DNA of 64,000 bases from Mesorhizobium sp. RMAD-H1 (GTDB lineage Bacteria > Pseudomonadota > Alphaproteobacteria > Rhizobiales > Rhizobiaceae), in contig NZ_JACHWN010000004.1 of assembly GCF_014191375.1 (NCBI RefSeq), positions 1-64,000 of the forward strand. The letters run 5' to 3'. The position numbers and the translations under genes are program-made. The notes under the pieces were generated by a model. It did not search any database. It had not been told where the DNA came from and worked only from the letters and a program-made list of their open reading frames with translations. How positions within the stretch are numbered: the stretch's first letter is position 1; each line of letters begins with the position of its first letter. Positions 46,359 through 55,379 of this stretch are shown piece by piece.

Positions 46359-46793
46359 TTACTGGCCCTTGCGCCGCAGGCGCACGATGATGTCGACATT
46401 GACGATCTCCATCCCTTCCGGCGGTTCCGGCAGATTGCCGACGACCGGCTGCCCCTTCGGACCGTTGGGAATGTCGATGACGGCATTATCGCCCTCGACG
46501 AAGAAATGCTGGTGATCGGACGTGTTGGTGTCGAAATAGGTTTTCGCGCCCTCGATGGCGAGAATGCGCAGCATTCCCGCCTCGGTGAACTGGTGCAGCG
46601 TGTTGTAGACGGTGGCAAGCGAAACGGGCACGTCCGCGCTCACCGCCTCCTCGTGCAGTTCCTCGGCGGAGAGGTGACGATCTCCCTGAGCGAAGATCAG
46701 GCTTGCAAGCGCGATACGCTGCCGTGTCGGGCGCAGCCCGGCAAGGCGCAGACGGTCCTCTATACTGGCCACATGCGAAGGATGTATGTGCAC
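46359..46793 (-). CDS. irr: Iron response regulator Irr (Fur family)
   Basis: 144 aa. The winged helix reads RLAGLRPTRQRIALASLIF then LATVYNTLHQF. The heme/metal segment includes FDTNTSDHQHFF, with the HxH pair of Irr. In rhizobia and Brucella, Irr represses iron-using and heme-synthesis genes when iron is scarce and is degraded after binding heme. It has no N-terminal heme regulatory cysteine motif, as in many non-Bradyrhizobium members. The start is GTG 46793. Divergent from fabA, the conserved Rhizobiales arrangement. Confidence 0.95.
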   Translation of the reverse strand: MHIHPSHVASIEDRLRLAGLRPTRQRIALASLIFAQGDRHLSAEELHEEAVSADVPVSLATVYNTLHQFTEAGMLRILAIEGAKTYFDTNTSDHQHFFVEGDNAVIDIPNGPKGQPVVGNLPEPPEGMEIVNVDIIVRLRRKGQ

Positions 46794-47029
46794 GGTCTTT
46801 CCGTCAGCTTCGTGTCAAATTTGCCCAAAAGCGCCACGGGCAGTTGCCCATGATGCATCTCCATTGATATATGCCGTCGCAAGACAACGATCAATAGGCG
46901 TTTCCCTATGCCACAAATGCCGGGAAAAAGCCATTGGCACGGTTTTACTGTTGGAAACACTCCGTGTTAGGGATGTGTGAGACATCCAGGGCGCCGGTCA
47001 GCGGCCTGGACATATCGATGGGAGACATG

Positions 47030-47545
47030 ATGGCAGAGCAGAAATCGAGCTACGGGTTTGAGGAACTCCTTTCCTGCGCGCGCGGCGAAATGTTCGGCCC
47101 CGGCAATGCGCAGCTGCCGGCGCCGCCGATGCTGATGTTCGATCGCATCACCGACATTTCGGAGACCGGCGGGGAATACGGCAAGGGCTATGCACGGGCG
47201 GAGTTCGACATAAAACCCGACCTGTGGTTCTTCCCCTGCCATTTCATCGGCGATCCCGTCATGCCCGGCTGCCTCGGCCTGGACGCCATGTGGCAGCTGA
47301 CGGGCTTTTTCCTCGGCTGGCTCGGCGAGTTCGGCAAGGGCCGCGCCATTTCCACCGGCGAGGTGAAATTCTCCGGCATGGTCACGCCGCAGACCAGGCT
47401 TGTCGAATACGGCATCGATTTCAAGCGCGTGATGCGCGGCCGGCTGGTGCTCGGCATCGCCGATGGCTGGCTGAAGGCGGATGGCGAGATCATCTACCGG
47501 GCAAGCGACCTGCGCGTCGGCCTTTTCAAGGAAGCGGCCGCTTAG
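47030..47545 (+). CDS. fabA: 3-hydroxydecanoyl-ACP dehydratase/isomerase
   Basis: 171 aa, the normal FabA size. It dehydrates 3-hydroxydecanoyl-ACP and isomerises trans-2 to cis-3-decenoyl-ACP, the branch point for unsaturated fatty acids. The hot-dog active site is [24 protein letters not shown] (His in CHF, Asp in GLDAM, given as parts). ATG 47030, or 47027, follows GGGAG. Starts the fabA-fabB-fabI operon, divergent from irr. Confidence 0.97.
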   Translation: MAEQKSSYGFEELLSCARGEMFGPGNAQLPAPPMLMFDRITDISETGGEYGKGYARAEFDIKPDLWFFPCHFIGDPVMPGCLGLDAMWQLTGFFLGWLGEFGKGRAISTGEVKFSGMVTPQTRLVEYGIDFKRVMRGRLVLGIADGWLKADGEIIYRASDLRVGLFKEAAA

Positions 47546-47584
47546 GGCAGGTCCCGGACAAGAATCGGCCAGACCGATAACCCA

Positions 47585-47630
47585 TGAGCATGGCACGTCC
47601 CGCACGGGAATTTTTTCGAAGCCATGCTCA
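47585..47630 (+). other. Nested inverted repeat between fabA and fabB
   Basis: TGAGCATGGC (47585-47594) and GCCATGCTCA (47621-47630) are perfect 10-bp arms. Inside is TCCCG/CGGGA followed by ATTTTTT, a small terminator shape. The outer and inner pairings could be alternative or coaxial folds setting fabA to fabB ratio. Confidence 0.55.
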
Positions 47631-47706
47631 AAACGCATGAGAGAGGCACCTATTTTCCGTATTCAGGGCCGGAGCCCGGGAAAAGACAGGCGCAAAGGAG
47701 AGTGTG

Positions 47707-48933
47707 ATGCGGCGTGTGGTCGTCACCGGAATGGGGATCGTATCCTCGATTGGAAACAATACGCAGGAGGTGCTCGCCTCGCTGCGCGAGGCCAAATCCG
47801 GCATTTCCCGGGCGGAAGACTATGCCGAGCTCGGCTTCCGCTGTCAGGTGGCAGGCGCGCCCGAGATCGATACCGAGGCGCTGGTCGACCGCCGGGCCAT
47901 GCGCTTCCACGGGCGCGGCACGGCCTGGAACCATATCGCCATGGATCAGGCCATCCTCGATGCGGGGCTTGAGGAAAGCGAGATTTCCAACGATCGCACA
48001 GGCATCATCATGGGGTCGGGCGGCCCGTCGACGCGCACCATCGTCGAGGCAGCCGACATCACCCGTCAAAAGGGCGGCCCGAAGCGGATCGGCCCCTTCG
48101 CGGTTCCGAAGGCGATGAGCTCCACCGCATCGGCGACGCTCGCCACCTTCTTCAAGATCAAGGGCATCAACTATTCCATCTCCTCGGCCTGCGCGACCTC
48201 CAACCATTGCATCGGCAATGCCTATGAGATGATCCAGTACGGCAAACAGGACCGCATGTTCGCCGGCGGCTGCGAGGATCTCGACTGGACCCTGTCGGCG
48301 CTGTTCGACGCCATGGGCGCGATGTCGACGAAATATAACGACCGTCCCTCCACGGCATCGCGCGCCTATGACAAGAACCGCGATGGTTTCGTCATTGCCG
48401 GCGGCGCCGGTGTACTGGTTCTGGAGGAGCTCGAGGTCGCCAAGGCGCGCGGTGCGAAGATCTATGGCGAGATCGTCGGCTATGGCGCGACCTCTGATGG
48501 CTACGACATGGTGGCGCCCTCCGGCGAGGGCGCGGAGCGCTGCATGAAGATGGCGCTCTCCACCGTCAAGGACAAGATCGACTACATCAACCCGCACGCC
48601 ACCTCGACGCCTGCCGGCGACGCGCCGGAGATCGAGGCGATCCGCCGTGTCTTTGGCGCAGGCGATGATTGCCCGCCGATCTCGGCGACGAAGTCGCTGA
48701 CCGGCCATTCGCTCGGCGCTACGGGCGTGCAGGAGGCGATCTATTCGCTCCTTATGATGAAGAACGACTTCATCTGCGAGAGCGCGCATATCGAAGAACT
48801 GGATCCTGCCTTTGCCGACATGCCGATTGTCCGCAAGCGCATCGACAATGCTCGCCTGAACACAGTCCTGTCCAATTCATTCGGATTTGGCGGAACGAAT
48901 GCGACGCTGGTCTTCCAGCGATATCAGGGCTGA
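47707..48933 (+). CDS. fabB: 3-oxoacyl-ACP synthase I
   Basis: 408 aa condensing enzyme that elongates unsaturated acyl-ACPs. The catalytic cysteine is in [14 protein letters not shown], the histidines in [12 protein letters not shown] and [16 protein letters not shown] 47707 follows AAAGGAG at 6 nt; a GTG directly before it is less likely. It works with FabA to make cis-vaccenate precursors. fabI follows after 15 bp. Confidence 0.97.
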   Translation: MRRVVVTGMGIVSSIGNNTQEVLASLREAKSGISRAEDYAELGFRCQVAGAPEIDTEALVDRRAMRFHGRGTAWNHIAMDQAILDAGLEESEISNDRTGIIMGSGGPSTRTIVEAADITRQKGGPKRIGPFAVPKAMSSTASATLATFFKIKGINYSISSACATSNHCIGNAYEMIQYGKQDRMFAGGCEDLDWTLSALFDAMGAMSTKYNDRPSTASRAYDKNRDGFVIAGGAGVLVLEELEVAKARGAKIYGEIVGYGATSDGYDMVAPSGEGAERCMKMALSTVKDKIDYINPHATSTPAGDAPEIEAIRRVFGAGDDCPPISATKSLTGHSLGATGVQEAIYSLLMMKNDFICESAHIEELDPAFADMPIVRKRIDNARLNTVLSNSFGFGGTNATLVFQRYQG

Positions 48934-48948
48934 CGGAGAGGGAATATC

Positions 48949-49764
48949 ATGGAAGGTTTGATGAAGGGGAAACGCGGCCTCATCATGGGCGTCGCGAACA
49001 ATCACTCGATTGCCTGGGGTATTGCCAGGCAGCTCGCGGCACAGGGGGCCGAGCTCGCCTTCACCTACCAGGGCGATGCGCTGGGCAAGCGCGTGAAGCC
49101 GCTGGCCGCGCAGGTCGGCTCCGATTTCGTTCTCCCCTGCGATGTGGAAGACATCGCGACCGTGGATGCGGTCTTCGCCGAGATCGAAAAGAGATGGGGC
49201 AAGATCGACTTTCTCGTCCACGCCATCGGCTTTTCCGACAAGAGTGAATTGAAGGGCCGCTATGCCGATGTGACCACGCGCGAGAATTTCAGCCGCACCA
49301 TGGTCATCTCGGCCTTCTCCTTCACGGAAGTGGCGCAGCGCGCCGAAAAGCTGATGAAGGATGGCGGCTCGATCCTGACGCTCACCTATGGCGGCTCGAC
49401 GCGCACCATCCCGAACTACAATGTCATGGGCGTGGCCAAGGCGGCGCTCGAGGCGATGGTGCGTTATCTCGCCGCCGATTACGGGCCGGAAGGAATCCGC
49501 GTCAACGCCATCTCCGCTGGCCCCGTGCGCACGCTGGCCGGCGCCGGCATCGGCGATGCCCGCGCCATCTTCAGCTATCAGCGCCGCAATGCGCCGCTGC
49601 GCCGTACCGTCGATATCGACGAGATCGGCAGGTCGGCCCTCTATCTCCTTTCCGATTTGTCGAGCGGGGTGACCGGCGAGATCCATTTCGTCGATTCCGG
49701 CTACAACATCGTTTCCATGCCGACGCTGGACGAGCTGAAAAAGACCGACGAGAACGGCGAGTGA
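48949..49764 (+). CDS. fabI: Enoyl-ACP reductase (NADH)
   Basis: 271 aa short-chain dehydrogenase-type enoyl-ACP reductase. It performs the last step of each elongation round. The nucleotide motif is IMGVANNHSIAWGIA, and the active-site Tyr/Lys pair is in YNVMGVAKA (Y-x6-K). The substrate loop SAGPVRTLAGAGI is where triclosan-type inhibitors bind in this family. Last gene of the fabA-fabB-fabI operon, converging on tadC. Confidence 0.96.
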   Translation: MEGLMKGKRGLIMGVANNHSIAWGIARQLAAQGAELAFTYQGDALGKRVKPLAAQVGSDFVLPCDVEDIATVDAVFAEIEKRWGKIDFLVHAIGFSDKSELKGRYADVTTRENFSRTMVISAFSFTEVAQRAEKLMKDGGSILTLTYGGSTRTIPNYNVMGVAKAALEAMVRYLAADYGPEGIRVNAISAGPVRTLAGAGIGDARAIFSYQRRNAPLRRTVDIDEIGRSALYLLSDLSSGVTGEIHFVDSGYNIVSMPTLDELKKTDENGE

Positions 49765-49803
49765 TTTCGGAGCGGAGGGGGATCTCCTCCTCGGCGGCGC
49801 CGG

Positions 49804-50802
49804 TCACTGGCCGAAGATGCCGCCCTGCGCGCTGATCTGTATGAAGGCCGGGCCGAGAATCACCATGAAGAGCACCGGCAGGAAAAAGATCACCATCGGC
49901 ACGGTCAGCTTTGGCGGCAGCGCGGCCGCCTTCTTCTCCGCCTCCGTCAGCCGCATGTCCCGGCTTTCCTGAGAAAGCGTCCGGAGCGCCTGCGCGACCG
50001 GCGTGCCGTAGCGCTCGGCCTGGATGAGCGCCTGCGTCACCGATTTGACCGGTTCCATGCCCGTGCGGTTGGCGAGGTTTTCGTAGGCCTGCCGGCGCTC
50101 CGGCAGGAATGACAGTTCCGCATTGGTCAGCACGAATTCTTCCGCCAGTTCCACGGACTGCACGCCGATCTCCTCCGCCACCTTGCGGAAGGCGGCTTCC
50201 GTCGACATGCCCGATTCCACACAGATCAGCATCAGGTCGAGCGCGTCGGGCCAGGCGAGCTGGATCGACTGCCGGCGCTTGGCGGCGCGGTTGGAGACGT
50301 AGAGATTGGGCGCGTAGAAGCCGGCATAGCCTCCGAAGATGCAGACCATGATGCGCACGAACAGCGGCTGTTCGGCGAGCACGCCGAGCCCGAAGATGTA
50401 AAAGCCTGTGAGCGTCAGGCCGACGAACGGCAGGACGAAGCGCATGAACAGGAAGACGTTGAGCGGGTTCTGCCCGCGGAAGCCGGCATTGCGCAGGGCC
50501 GCGACGGTTTTTTCGTCGGCGAGCGCGCGTTTCAGATCGAGCTTTTCGACGAAATCGCGGATGCCCTGCTTCTGCGTGTGGCGCAGGCCGCGCCGTTTGT
50601 CGCCCTCGGCGGCGAGCCTCGCCCGCTCGCGGGTACGGATCGCGTCACGCTCCAGCGCCACCGCTTTCATGCGCGATTTCAGGTCATTGGCACCAAGGAG
50701 CGGCATCAGCAGGGTGAGAAGCGTCGCGAAAACGGCGACCCCGACCAGCGTCGCAATCAGGAACTGCGGATCGGTCAGCTTTTGCGCTATGAGGGAAGCC
50801 AT
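49804..50802 (-). CDS. tadC: Tad pilus inner-membrane platform protein TadC
   Basis: 332 aa type II secretion F-domain protein. Membrane helices lie near the start, about 100-140 and at the C-terminus; the F domain begins near WPDALDLMLICVESGMSTEAAF and includes ALRTLSQESRDMRLTEAE. With TadB it forms the inner-membrane platform for Flp pilus polymerisation. ATG 50802 is preceded by GGTGG; a GTG at 50814 directly abutting the tadB stop is the alternative. Last gene of the leftward tad operon. Confidence 0.94.
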   Translation of the reverse strand: MASLIAQKLTDPQFLIATLVGVAVFATLLTLLMPLLGANDLKSRMKAVALERDAIRTRERARLAAEGDKRRGLRHTQKQGIRDFVEKLDLKRALADEKTVAALRNAGFRGQNPLNVFLFMRFVLPFVGLTLTGFYIFGLGVLAEQPLFVRIMVCIFGGYAGFYAPNLYVSNRAAKRRQSIQLAWPDALDLMLICVESGMSTEAAFRKVAEEIGVQSVELAEEFVLTNAELSFLPERRQAYENLANRTGMEPVKSVTQALIQAERYGTPVAQALRTLSQESRDMRLTEAEKKAAALPPKLTVPMVIFFLPVLFMVILGPAFIQISAQGGIFGQ

Positions 50803-50814
50803 GCCACCGTCCAC

Positions 50815-51828
50815 CTACATGTTGAAATTGATCATCTTCTTCATGATCAGCATGCCGATCGTCATCAGCACGGCGGAAATGCCGAGAAGCAGATGGCCCG
50901 TCTGGCTGGTGAAGAGAAGCAGGATATATTGCGGGCTCGAGAGATAGATGAGCAGCGTGACGATGAAGGGCAGGGCGCCGATGATGGCGGCGGATGCCTT
51001 GGCTTCCATCGACAGGGCGTTCACCTTCGCCTTCATCTTCTTGCGGTCGCGCAGCACGCGCGAGAGATTGCCCAGCGCTTCGGAGAGATTGCCGCCGGCC
51101 TGCGCCTGGATCTGGATGACGATGGCGAAGAAATTGGCTTCGGGGCAGGGCATGGAGTCTGGCATTTTTGCCACCGCCTCGGGGATGGAGAGGCCCATCT
51201 GTTGCGCCTCGACGATGCGACGGAATTCGCTGCGCACGGGCTCGCGCGCTTCGCTGGCGATCAGCCGCAGCCCGTCATTGAGCGGCAGGCCGGAGCGTAC
51301 CGAGCGGATGATCACGTCGAGCGCGTTGGGAAACTCGTTGAGGAAGGCCTTGATGCGGCGGTTGCGCATATAGCCGATGAACCATCGCGGCAATCCGGCG
51401 CTGCCTGCGAGGAAGACACCCGGCGCAAGGAGCAGCGGCACGCCGAGAAGGATGGCGATCAGCGTGATCATAACAGCCGCCGCCACCGAGTAGATGTAGA
51501 ACTGCCGCACCGTGATGTTCAGCCCCGCCTGGGCCAGGAACATGCGCAGGGGCGGTGATTTCTGGTTCTTTTCCCGCAGCTTTTGCCTGGTTTCGAGATC
51601 TTTCAGATTGTCCTGCAAGGATTTGCGCCGCCGCTGGATTTCCGCGGCCCGGTCGCGATCGGCCTTTTTGCTGGAGATGCTGGTCGCCGATTGCTTGACG
51701 GTGTTGAGCCGCCGCTCCTTGGTTTTCCCCTCGGCGATCCTGTCGAAGAGCAGCACGTAGACGAGCGCCGCCGCGGCGACCGCGGCAAGCAGCACGAAGG
51801 CGAGGGTGGAACCAATCGATCCGAACAT
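50815..51828 (-). CDS. tadB: Tad pilus inner-membrane platform protein TadB
   Basis: 337 aa. Two N-terminal membrane segments flank a basic, helical cytoplasmic region (about 30-90). The T2SSF domain starts at FLNEFPNALDVIIRSVRSGLPLNDGLR (in part), and two C-terminal helices close the protein. Partner of TadC; both are fed by the TadA ATPase encoded just upstream. ATG 51828 with GAGAGG 8 nt upstream. Confidence 0.94.
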   Translation of the reverse strand: MFGSIGSTLAFVLLAAVAAAALVYVLLFDRIAEGKTKERRLNTVKQSATSISSKKADRDRAAEIQRRRKSLQDNLKDLETRQKLREKNQKSPPLRMFLAQAGLNITVRQFYIYSVAAAVMITLIAILLGVPLLLAPGVFLAGSAGLPRWFIGYMRNRRIKAFLNEFPNALDVIIRSVRSGLPLNDGLRLIASEAREPVRSEFRRIVEAQQMGLSIPEAVAKMPDSMPCPEANFFAIVIQIQAQAGGNLSEALGNLSRVLRDRKKMKAKVNALSMEAKASAAIIGALPFIVTLLIYLSSPQYILLLFTSQTGHLLLGISAVLMTIGMLIMKKMINFNM

Positions 51829-51847
51829 CGTCAGCGCCTCTCGACCA

Positions 51848-53347
51848 TCATGGCTGGGCCTGCTTCTCCATCGCATCGAGGGCGGCGGCAAGCCGCTGTT
51901 CCTCATTGTAGTAGCGGGCGCGATCCCAGAAGGCGGGACGGCCGATGCCGGTGGAGACGTGCTCGCCGATGATGCGGCCCTGAGCGTCCTCGCCCCTGAT
52001 GTCGTAGGTCATGAGATCCTGCGTGATGATGACATTGCCCTCCATGCCCACCACCTCGGTGATATGCGTGATCCGCCGCGAGCCGTCGCGCAGGCGCGCC
52101 GCCTGGATGATGATGTCGACCGAGCCGACGATGATCTCGCGCACGGTCTTCGGCGGCAGGGTGAAGCCGCCCATGGCGATCATCGCCTCTATGCGGTTGA
52201 GGCATTCGCGGGGACTGTTGGAATGGATCGTGCCCATCGAGCCGTCATGGCCGGTGTTCATCGCCTGCAGGAGGTCGAAAACCTCCGGCCCGCGCACCTC
52301 GCCGACGATGATGCGCTCGGGCCGCATGCGCAGACAGTTCTTGACGAGATCGCGCATGGTCACCTCGCCCTCGCCCTCCAGATTGGGCGGGCGGGTTTCG
52401 AGGCGCACTACATGCGGCTGCTGCAATTGCAGTTCCGCCGAATCCTCGCAGGTGATGATGCGCTCGCCCGCGTCGATATAGCGGGTCAAACAGTTGAGCA
52501 GGGTCGTCTTGCCGGAGCCGGTGCCGCCGGAGATGATGACGTTGCAGCGCACGCGGCCGATGATCTGCAGGATCTCCGCGCCATGCGGCGAAATCGCGCC
52601 GAAACGCACGAGCTGGTCGAGCGTCAGCTTGTCCTTCTTGAACTTGCGGATGGTCAGGACCGCGCCGTCGATGGCGAGCGGCGGGGCAATGACGTTGACG
52701 CGCGAGCCGTCGGGCAGGCGCGCGTCGCAAATCGGGCTCGATTCGTCGACGCGCCGGCCCACCTGGCTGACGATGCGCTGGCAAATGTTCAAGAGCTGTT
52801 GGTTGTCGCGGAAGCGGATACCGGTTTCCTGCACCTTGCCGTCGACTTCGATATAGGTCTTGCGCGGGCCGTTGACCATGATGTCGGCGATGTCGTCGCG
52901 CGCCAGCAGCGGCTCCAGCGGGCCATAGCCCAGCACGTCATTGCAGATGTCGTCGAGCAGTTCCTCCTGCTCGGAGATCGACATGGCGAAATTCTTGATC
53001 GCGATGATGTCGTTGACGATATCGCGGATTTCCTCGCGCGCCGCGTCGGCTTCCATCTTGGAAAGCTGCGAGAGATCGATCGTGTCGATCAGCGCGGAGA
53101 ATACCTGCGACTTGGTCGTGTAGTAGCTGTCGCTCTTCTCCCGCGCCGGAGCGGCGCTAGGCTGCGCATGAGGGGCGGACCGCATATGGGGCGCCGGGCT
53201 GCCGGGCTCGATCACCGCGGCGGCATGGACCGCCGTCGGCGCCAGGCTCGGCGCCGGTAATATGGCGGGCGTCGGCACGGTCGTGCCGAGCGGGCGGAAA
53301 TTCGCCTCCACGCGCTTGCCGCCGTCACTGCCTCTCTTGCCGAACAT
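51848..53347 (-). CDS. tadA: Tad pilus assembly ATPase (CpaF/TadA)
   Basis: 499 aa cytoplasmic secretion ATPase that powers Flp pilus extension and retraction. A low-complexity Pro/Ala N-terminus (20-70) precedes the CpaF domain. Walker A is GGTGSGKTT (about 277-285), followed by the Asp box CEDSAELQL, Walker [14 protein letters not shown] and the His box [14 protein letters not shown]. All key residues are present. Lies between cpaE and tadB. Confidence 0.97.
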   Translation of the reverse strand: MFGKRGSDGGKRVEANFRPLGTTVPTPAILPAPSLAPTAVHAAAVIEPGSPAPHMRSAPHAQPSAAPAREKSDSYYTTKSQVFSALIDTIDLSQLSKMEADAAREEIRDIVNDIIAIKNFAMSISEQEELLDDICNDVLGYGPLEPLLARDDIADIMVNGPRKTYIEVDGKVQETGIRFRDNQQLLNICQRIVSQVGRRVDESSPICDARLPDGSRVNVIAPPLAIDGAVLTIRKFKKDKLTLDQLVRFGAISPHGAEILQIIGRVRCNVIISGGTGSGKTTLLNCLTRYIDAGERIITCEDSAELQLQQPHVVRLETRPPNLEGEGEVTMRDLVKNCLRMRPERIIVGEVRGPEVFDLLQAMNTGHDGSMGTIHSNSPRECLNRIEAMIAMGGFTLPPKTVREIIVGSVDIIIQAARLRDGSRRITHITEVVGMEGNVIITQDLMTYDIRGEDAQGRIIGEHVSTGIGRPAFWDRARYYNEEQRLAAALDAMEKQAQP

Positions 53348-53369
53348 GCCTATCCCGCCGCTCCGTTGC

Positions 53370-54650
53370 TCATTTCCCGCGCAGCCTGTCGAAGAGGTTC
53401 GTCAGTCCGCTCTTCTTCTTGTTCTTCACCTCGATGCGGCCCGTCAGTATATGGGCGATCTCGGTGATGCTCTGTACGATGGCGTGCGATGGATCTGTTT
53501 CGCCCAGCATGCGGCCATTATTGGCGGCATTGCCGAAAAGCTGCGGCTCGAAGGCGATCAGCGCGATCGGCTCCACGCCCAGCGGTTCCACGAAATCGCC
53601 GGGCGAGATCTCGGGACGCTTCGGTACGCCCACCTGGTTGAGGATGAGGCGCGGCGGCGCATCGTTGGGCCGCAAGGCTTTAAGCGTGTCGATCAGGTTC
53701 TTGGCGTTGCGCAGGTTTGCGAGCTCGGGCGCGGCCACGATCACCACCTCGTCGGCACGCGCCAGCGTCGTGCGGGTCCAGCCGTTCCAGCCATGCGGCA
53801 CGTCGAGGACGAGATGCGGAGCGGAGCGCTGGGCGACATCGATCAGATTGGCGAAAGCGTCTTCGCTGAAGTCGAATGTGCGATCGAGCATGGAGGGCGC
53901 CGCAAGCAGCGACAGATGGTCGGCGCATTGCGCCAGCAGGCGATCGAGATAGACCTCGTCGATCCGCTCCGGCGCGAACACCGCATCGGCTATACCCTGC
54001 GCGGGGTCCTGGTCGAAATTGATGTTGGCGGTGCCGTAGGGAAGGTCCATATCGGCGATTACCACATCGTTCTCGAACTGGCGCGAGATCGTCCAGGCGA
54101 CATTGTGGGCGATGGTCGATGCGCCGACGCCGCCCTTGGCGCCGATGAAGGCGAGCGAGCGGCCCAGCGGCTCGGCTTCGGGTGCGACGAAGATCGACGA
54201 GATGATGGCGATGATGTCGGCGAGCGATACGGGCGCCACGATATATTCCGAGATGCCGCGGCGGATCAGCTCGCGATAGAGCCAGACATCGTTGGAATGG
54301 CCGATCACCAACACCTTCGAACCGGGATCGCACACCTCCGAAAGCCGCGTCAGCTGGTCGAGCAGCGCGCGCGGCGCGGCCGAGGATTCGATGATCATCA
54401 GATTGGGCGTCGGCGCCGTGTGGTAGAACTCGACCGCCGCCTCGATGCCGCCCATATGCACCTTCAGATGGGTCTTGGCCATGCGGCGGTCTTCCCCCGC
54501 CCGCTCGATCGGCTTGGCGACGCCGTCCGTCTCGCAGAAGGCCTGGATCGAAACGCGTGGGATCGGCCGCAGCGACTGCAGGACCGCCATGCTTTCCTGC
54601 CGCAGGAGCGGATCGGTGCTTTCGTCGTGTTGGTATGCCAGGCTGTTCAT
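53370..54650 (-). CDS. cpaE: Pilus assembly protein CpaE (TadZ), ParA/MinD-like
   Basis: 426 aa. An N-terminal receiver-like atypical domain (about 60-165) is followed by a ParA/MinD ATPase domain with the variant P-loop GAKGGVGAST. CpaE/TadZ localises the Tad machine at the pole. The start at 54650 follows GGAGCGAG; an upstream open frame adds Arg-rich nonsense that overlaps cpaD. Located between cpaD and tadA as in Caulobacter. Confidence 0.93.
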   Translation of the reverse strand: MNSLAYQHDESTDPLLRQESMAVLQSLRPIPRVSIQAFCETDGVAKPIERAGEDRRMAKTHLKVHMGGIEAAVEFYHTAPTPNLMIIESSAAPRALLDQLTRLSEVCDPGSKVLVIGHSNDVWLYRELIRRGISEYIVAPVSLADIIAIISSIFVAPEAEPLGRSLAFIGAKGGVGASTIAHNVAWTISRQFENDVVIADMDLPYGTANINFDQDPAQGIADAVFAPERIDEVYLDRLLAQCADHLSLLAAPSMLDRTFDFSEDAFANLIDVAQRSAPHLVLDVPHGWNGWTRTTLARADEVVIVAAPELANLRNAKNLIDTLKALRPNDAPPRLILNQVGVPKRPEISPGDFVEPLGVEPIALIAFEPQLFGNAANNGRMLGETDPSHAIVQSITEIAHILTGRIEVKNKKKSGLTNLFDRLRGK

Positions 54651-54667
54651 CACTCGCTCCGCTCCGA

Positions 54668-55366
54668 TCAATATTCGGCTTGCTCGCTGCGCGGCTCCTG
54701 CCAGATTTCGCTCACGCTCTGCGAATGGTCCTGATAATCGCTGATGACGTTGCCGCGCCGCGTCGCGTCGATCTCGCCGGGCGCGCGGGGCCCGAGCAGA
54801 TCGGCCGGATTGGCGATCTGCGCGGCCAGATTGTTCTGATTGGCGCAGCCGAAATTCGTGTAGTGCCTGTTCTCGGCGGTGTTGAGCATATCGTCCGGCC
54901 ACCGGCCGCAGGGGGTGGTCGCAGCCGTCATCGCGTAATAGCTGATGCGGACCGGCGCGGCGTCGGGCGACTGCACCGCATAGCTTTCAGTCGCGATATT
55001 GCTGGGCCGTACGCCCCCCTTGCGCAGCACATCCGCGATCTCGGTGCTGAGCCTGTAGGCGGCAGCCTCGTTGGGCGATCCCGACGGCAGCATGATGTAG
55101 ACCATGCCGGAGCCATTGGCGCGGTAGTTGACGAGCGCGTTCTGCACGATGCTGCGCTGGGTGGGCGAAAGGCGCCGGTCGCCGTGGGCGACGGGAATAT
55201 CCACCACCCGCTCGCGCTCGGCGATGGTGATGGGGTGATTGGTGCGGTAATCGTCGGGAAGCGCGCTCACCGTCATGTTCTGACGGTTGGCGCAGCCGGA
55301 GATGGCAAGGGCCGCCAGCAGGGCCAGAGCGGGCCTGCTGCGGAAGGATCGTCTAAGCCTGAGCAT
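54668..55366 (-). CDS. cpaD: Pilus biogenesis lipoprotein CpaD
   Basis: 232 aa. The signal peptide ends at the lipobox LAISGC, so it is an outer-membrane-associated lipoprotein. The middle has ERVVDIPVAHGDRRLSPTQ and an OmpA-like RANGSGMVYIMLPSGSPNEA region; the C-terminal NFGCANQNNLAAQIANPADLLGPR is typical of CpaD. It probably stabilises the CpaC secretin. ATG 55366 follows AGGGGAATGGGG. Confidence 0.93.
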   Translation of the reverse strand: MLRLRRSFRSRPALALLAALAISGCANRQNMTVSALPDDYRTNHPITIAERERVVDIPVAHGDRRLSPTQRSIVQNALVNYRANGSGMVYIMLPSGSPNEAAAYRLSTEIADVLRKGGVRPSNIATESYAVQSPDAAPVRISYYAMTAATTPCGRWPDDMLNTAENRHYTNFGCANQNNLAAQIANPADLLGPRAPGEIDATRRGNVISDYQDHSQSVSEIWQEPRSEQAEY

Positions 55367-55379
55367 CACCCCATTCCCC

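Noticed and set aside
54651-54902. 84-residue extension of CpaE
   Set aside because: Arg-rich and overlapping cpaD; the ATG at 54650 has a good ribosome site.
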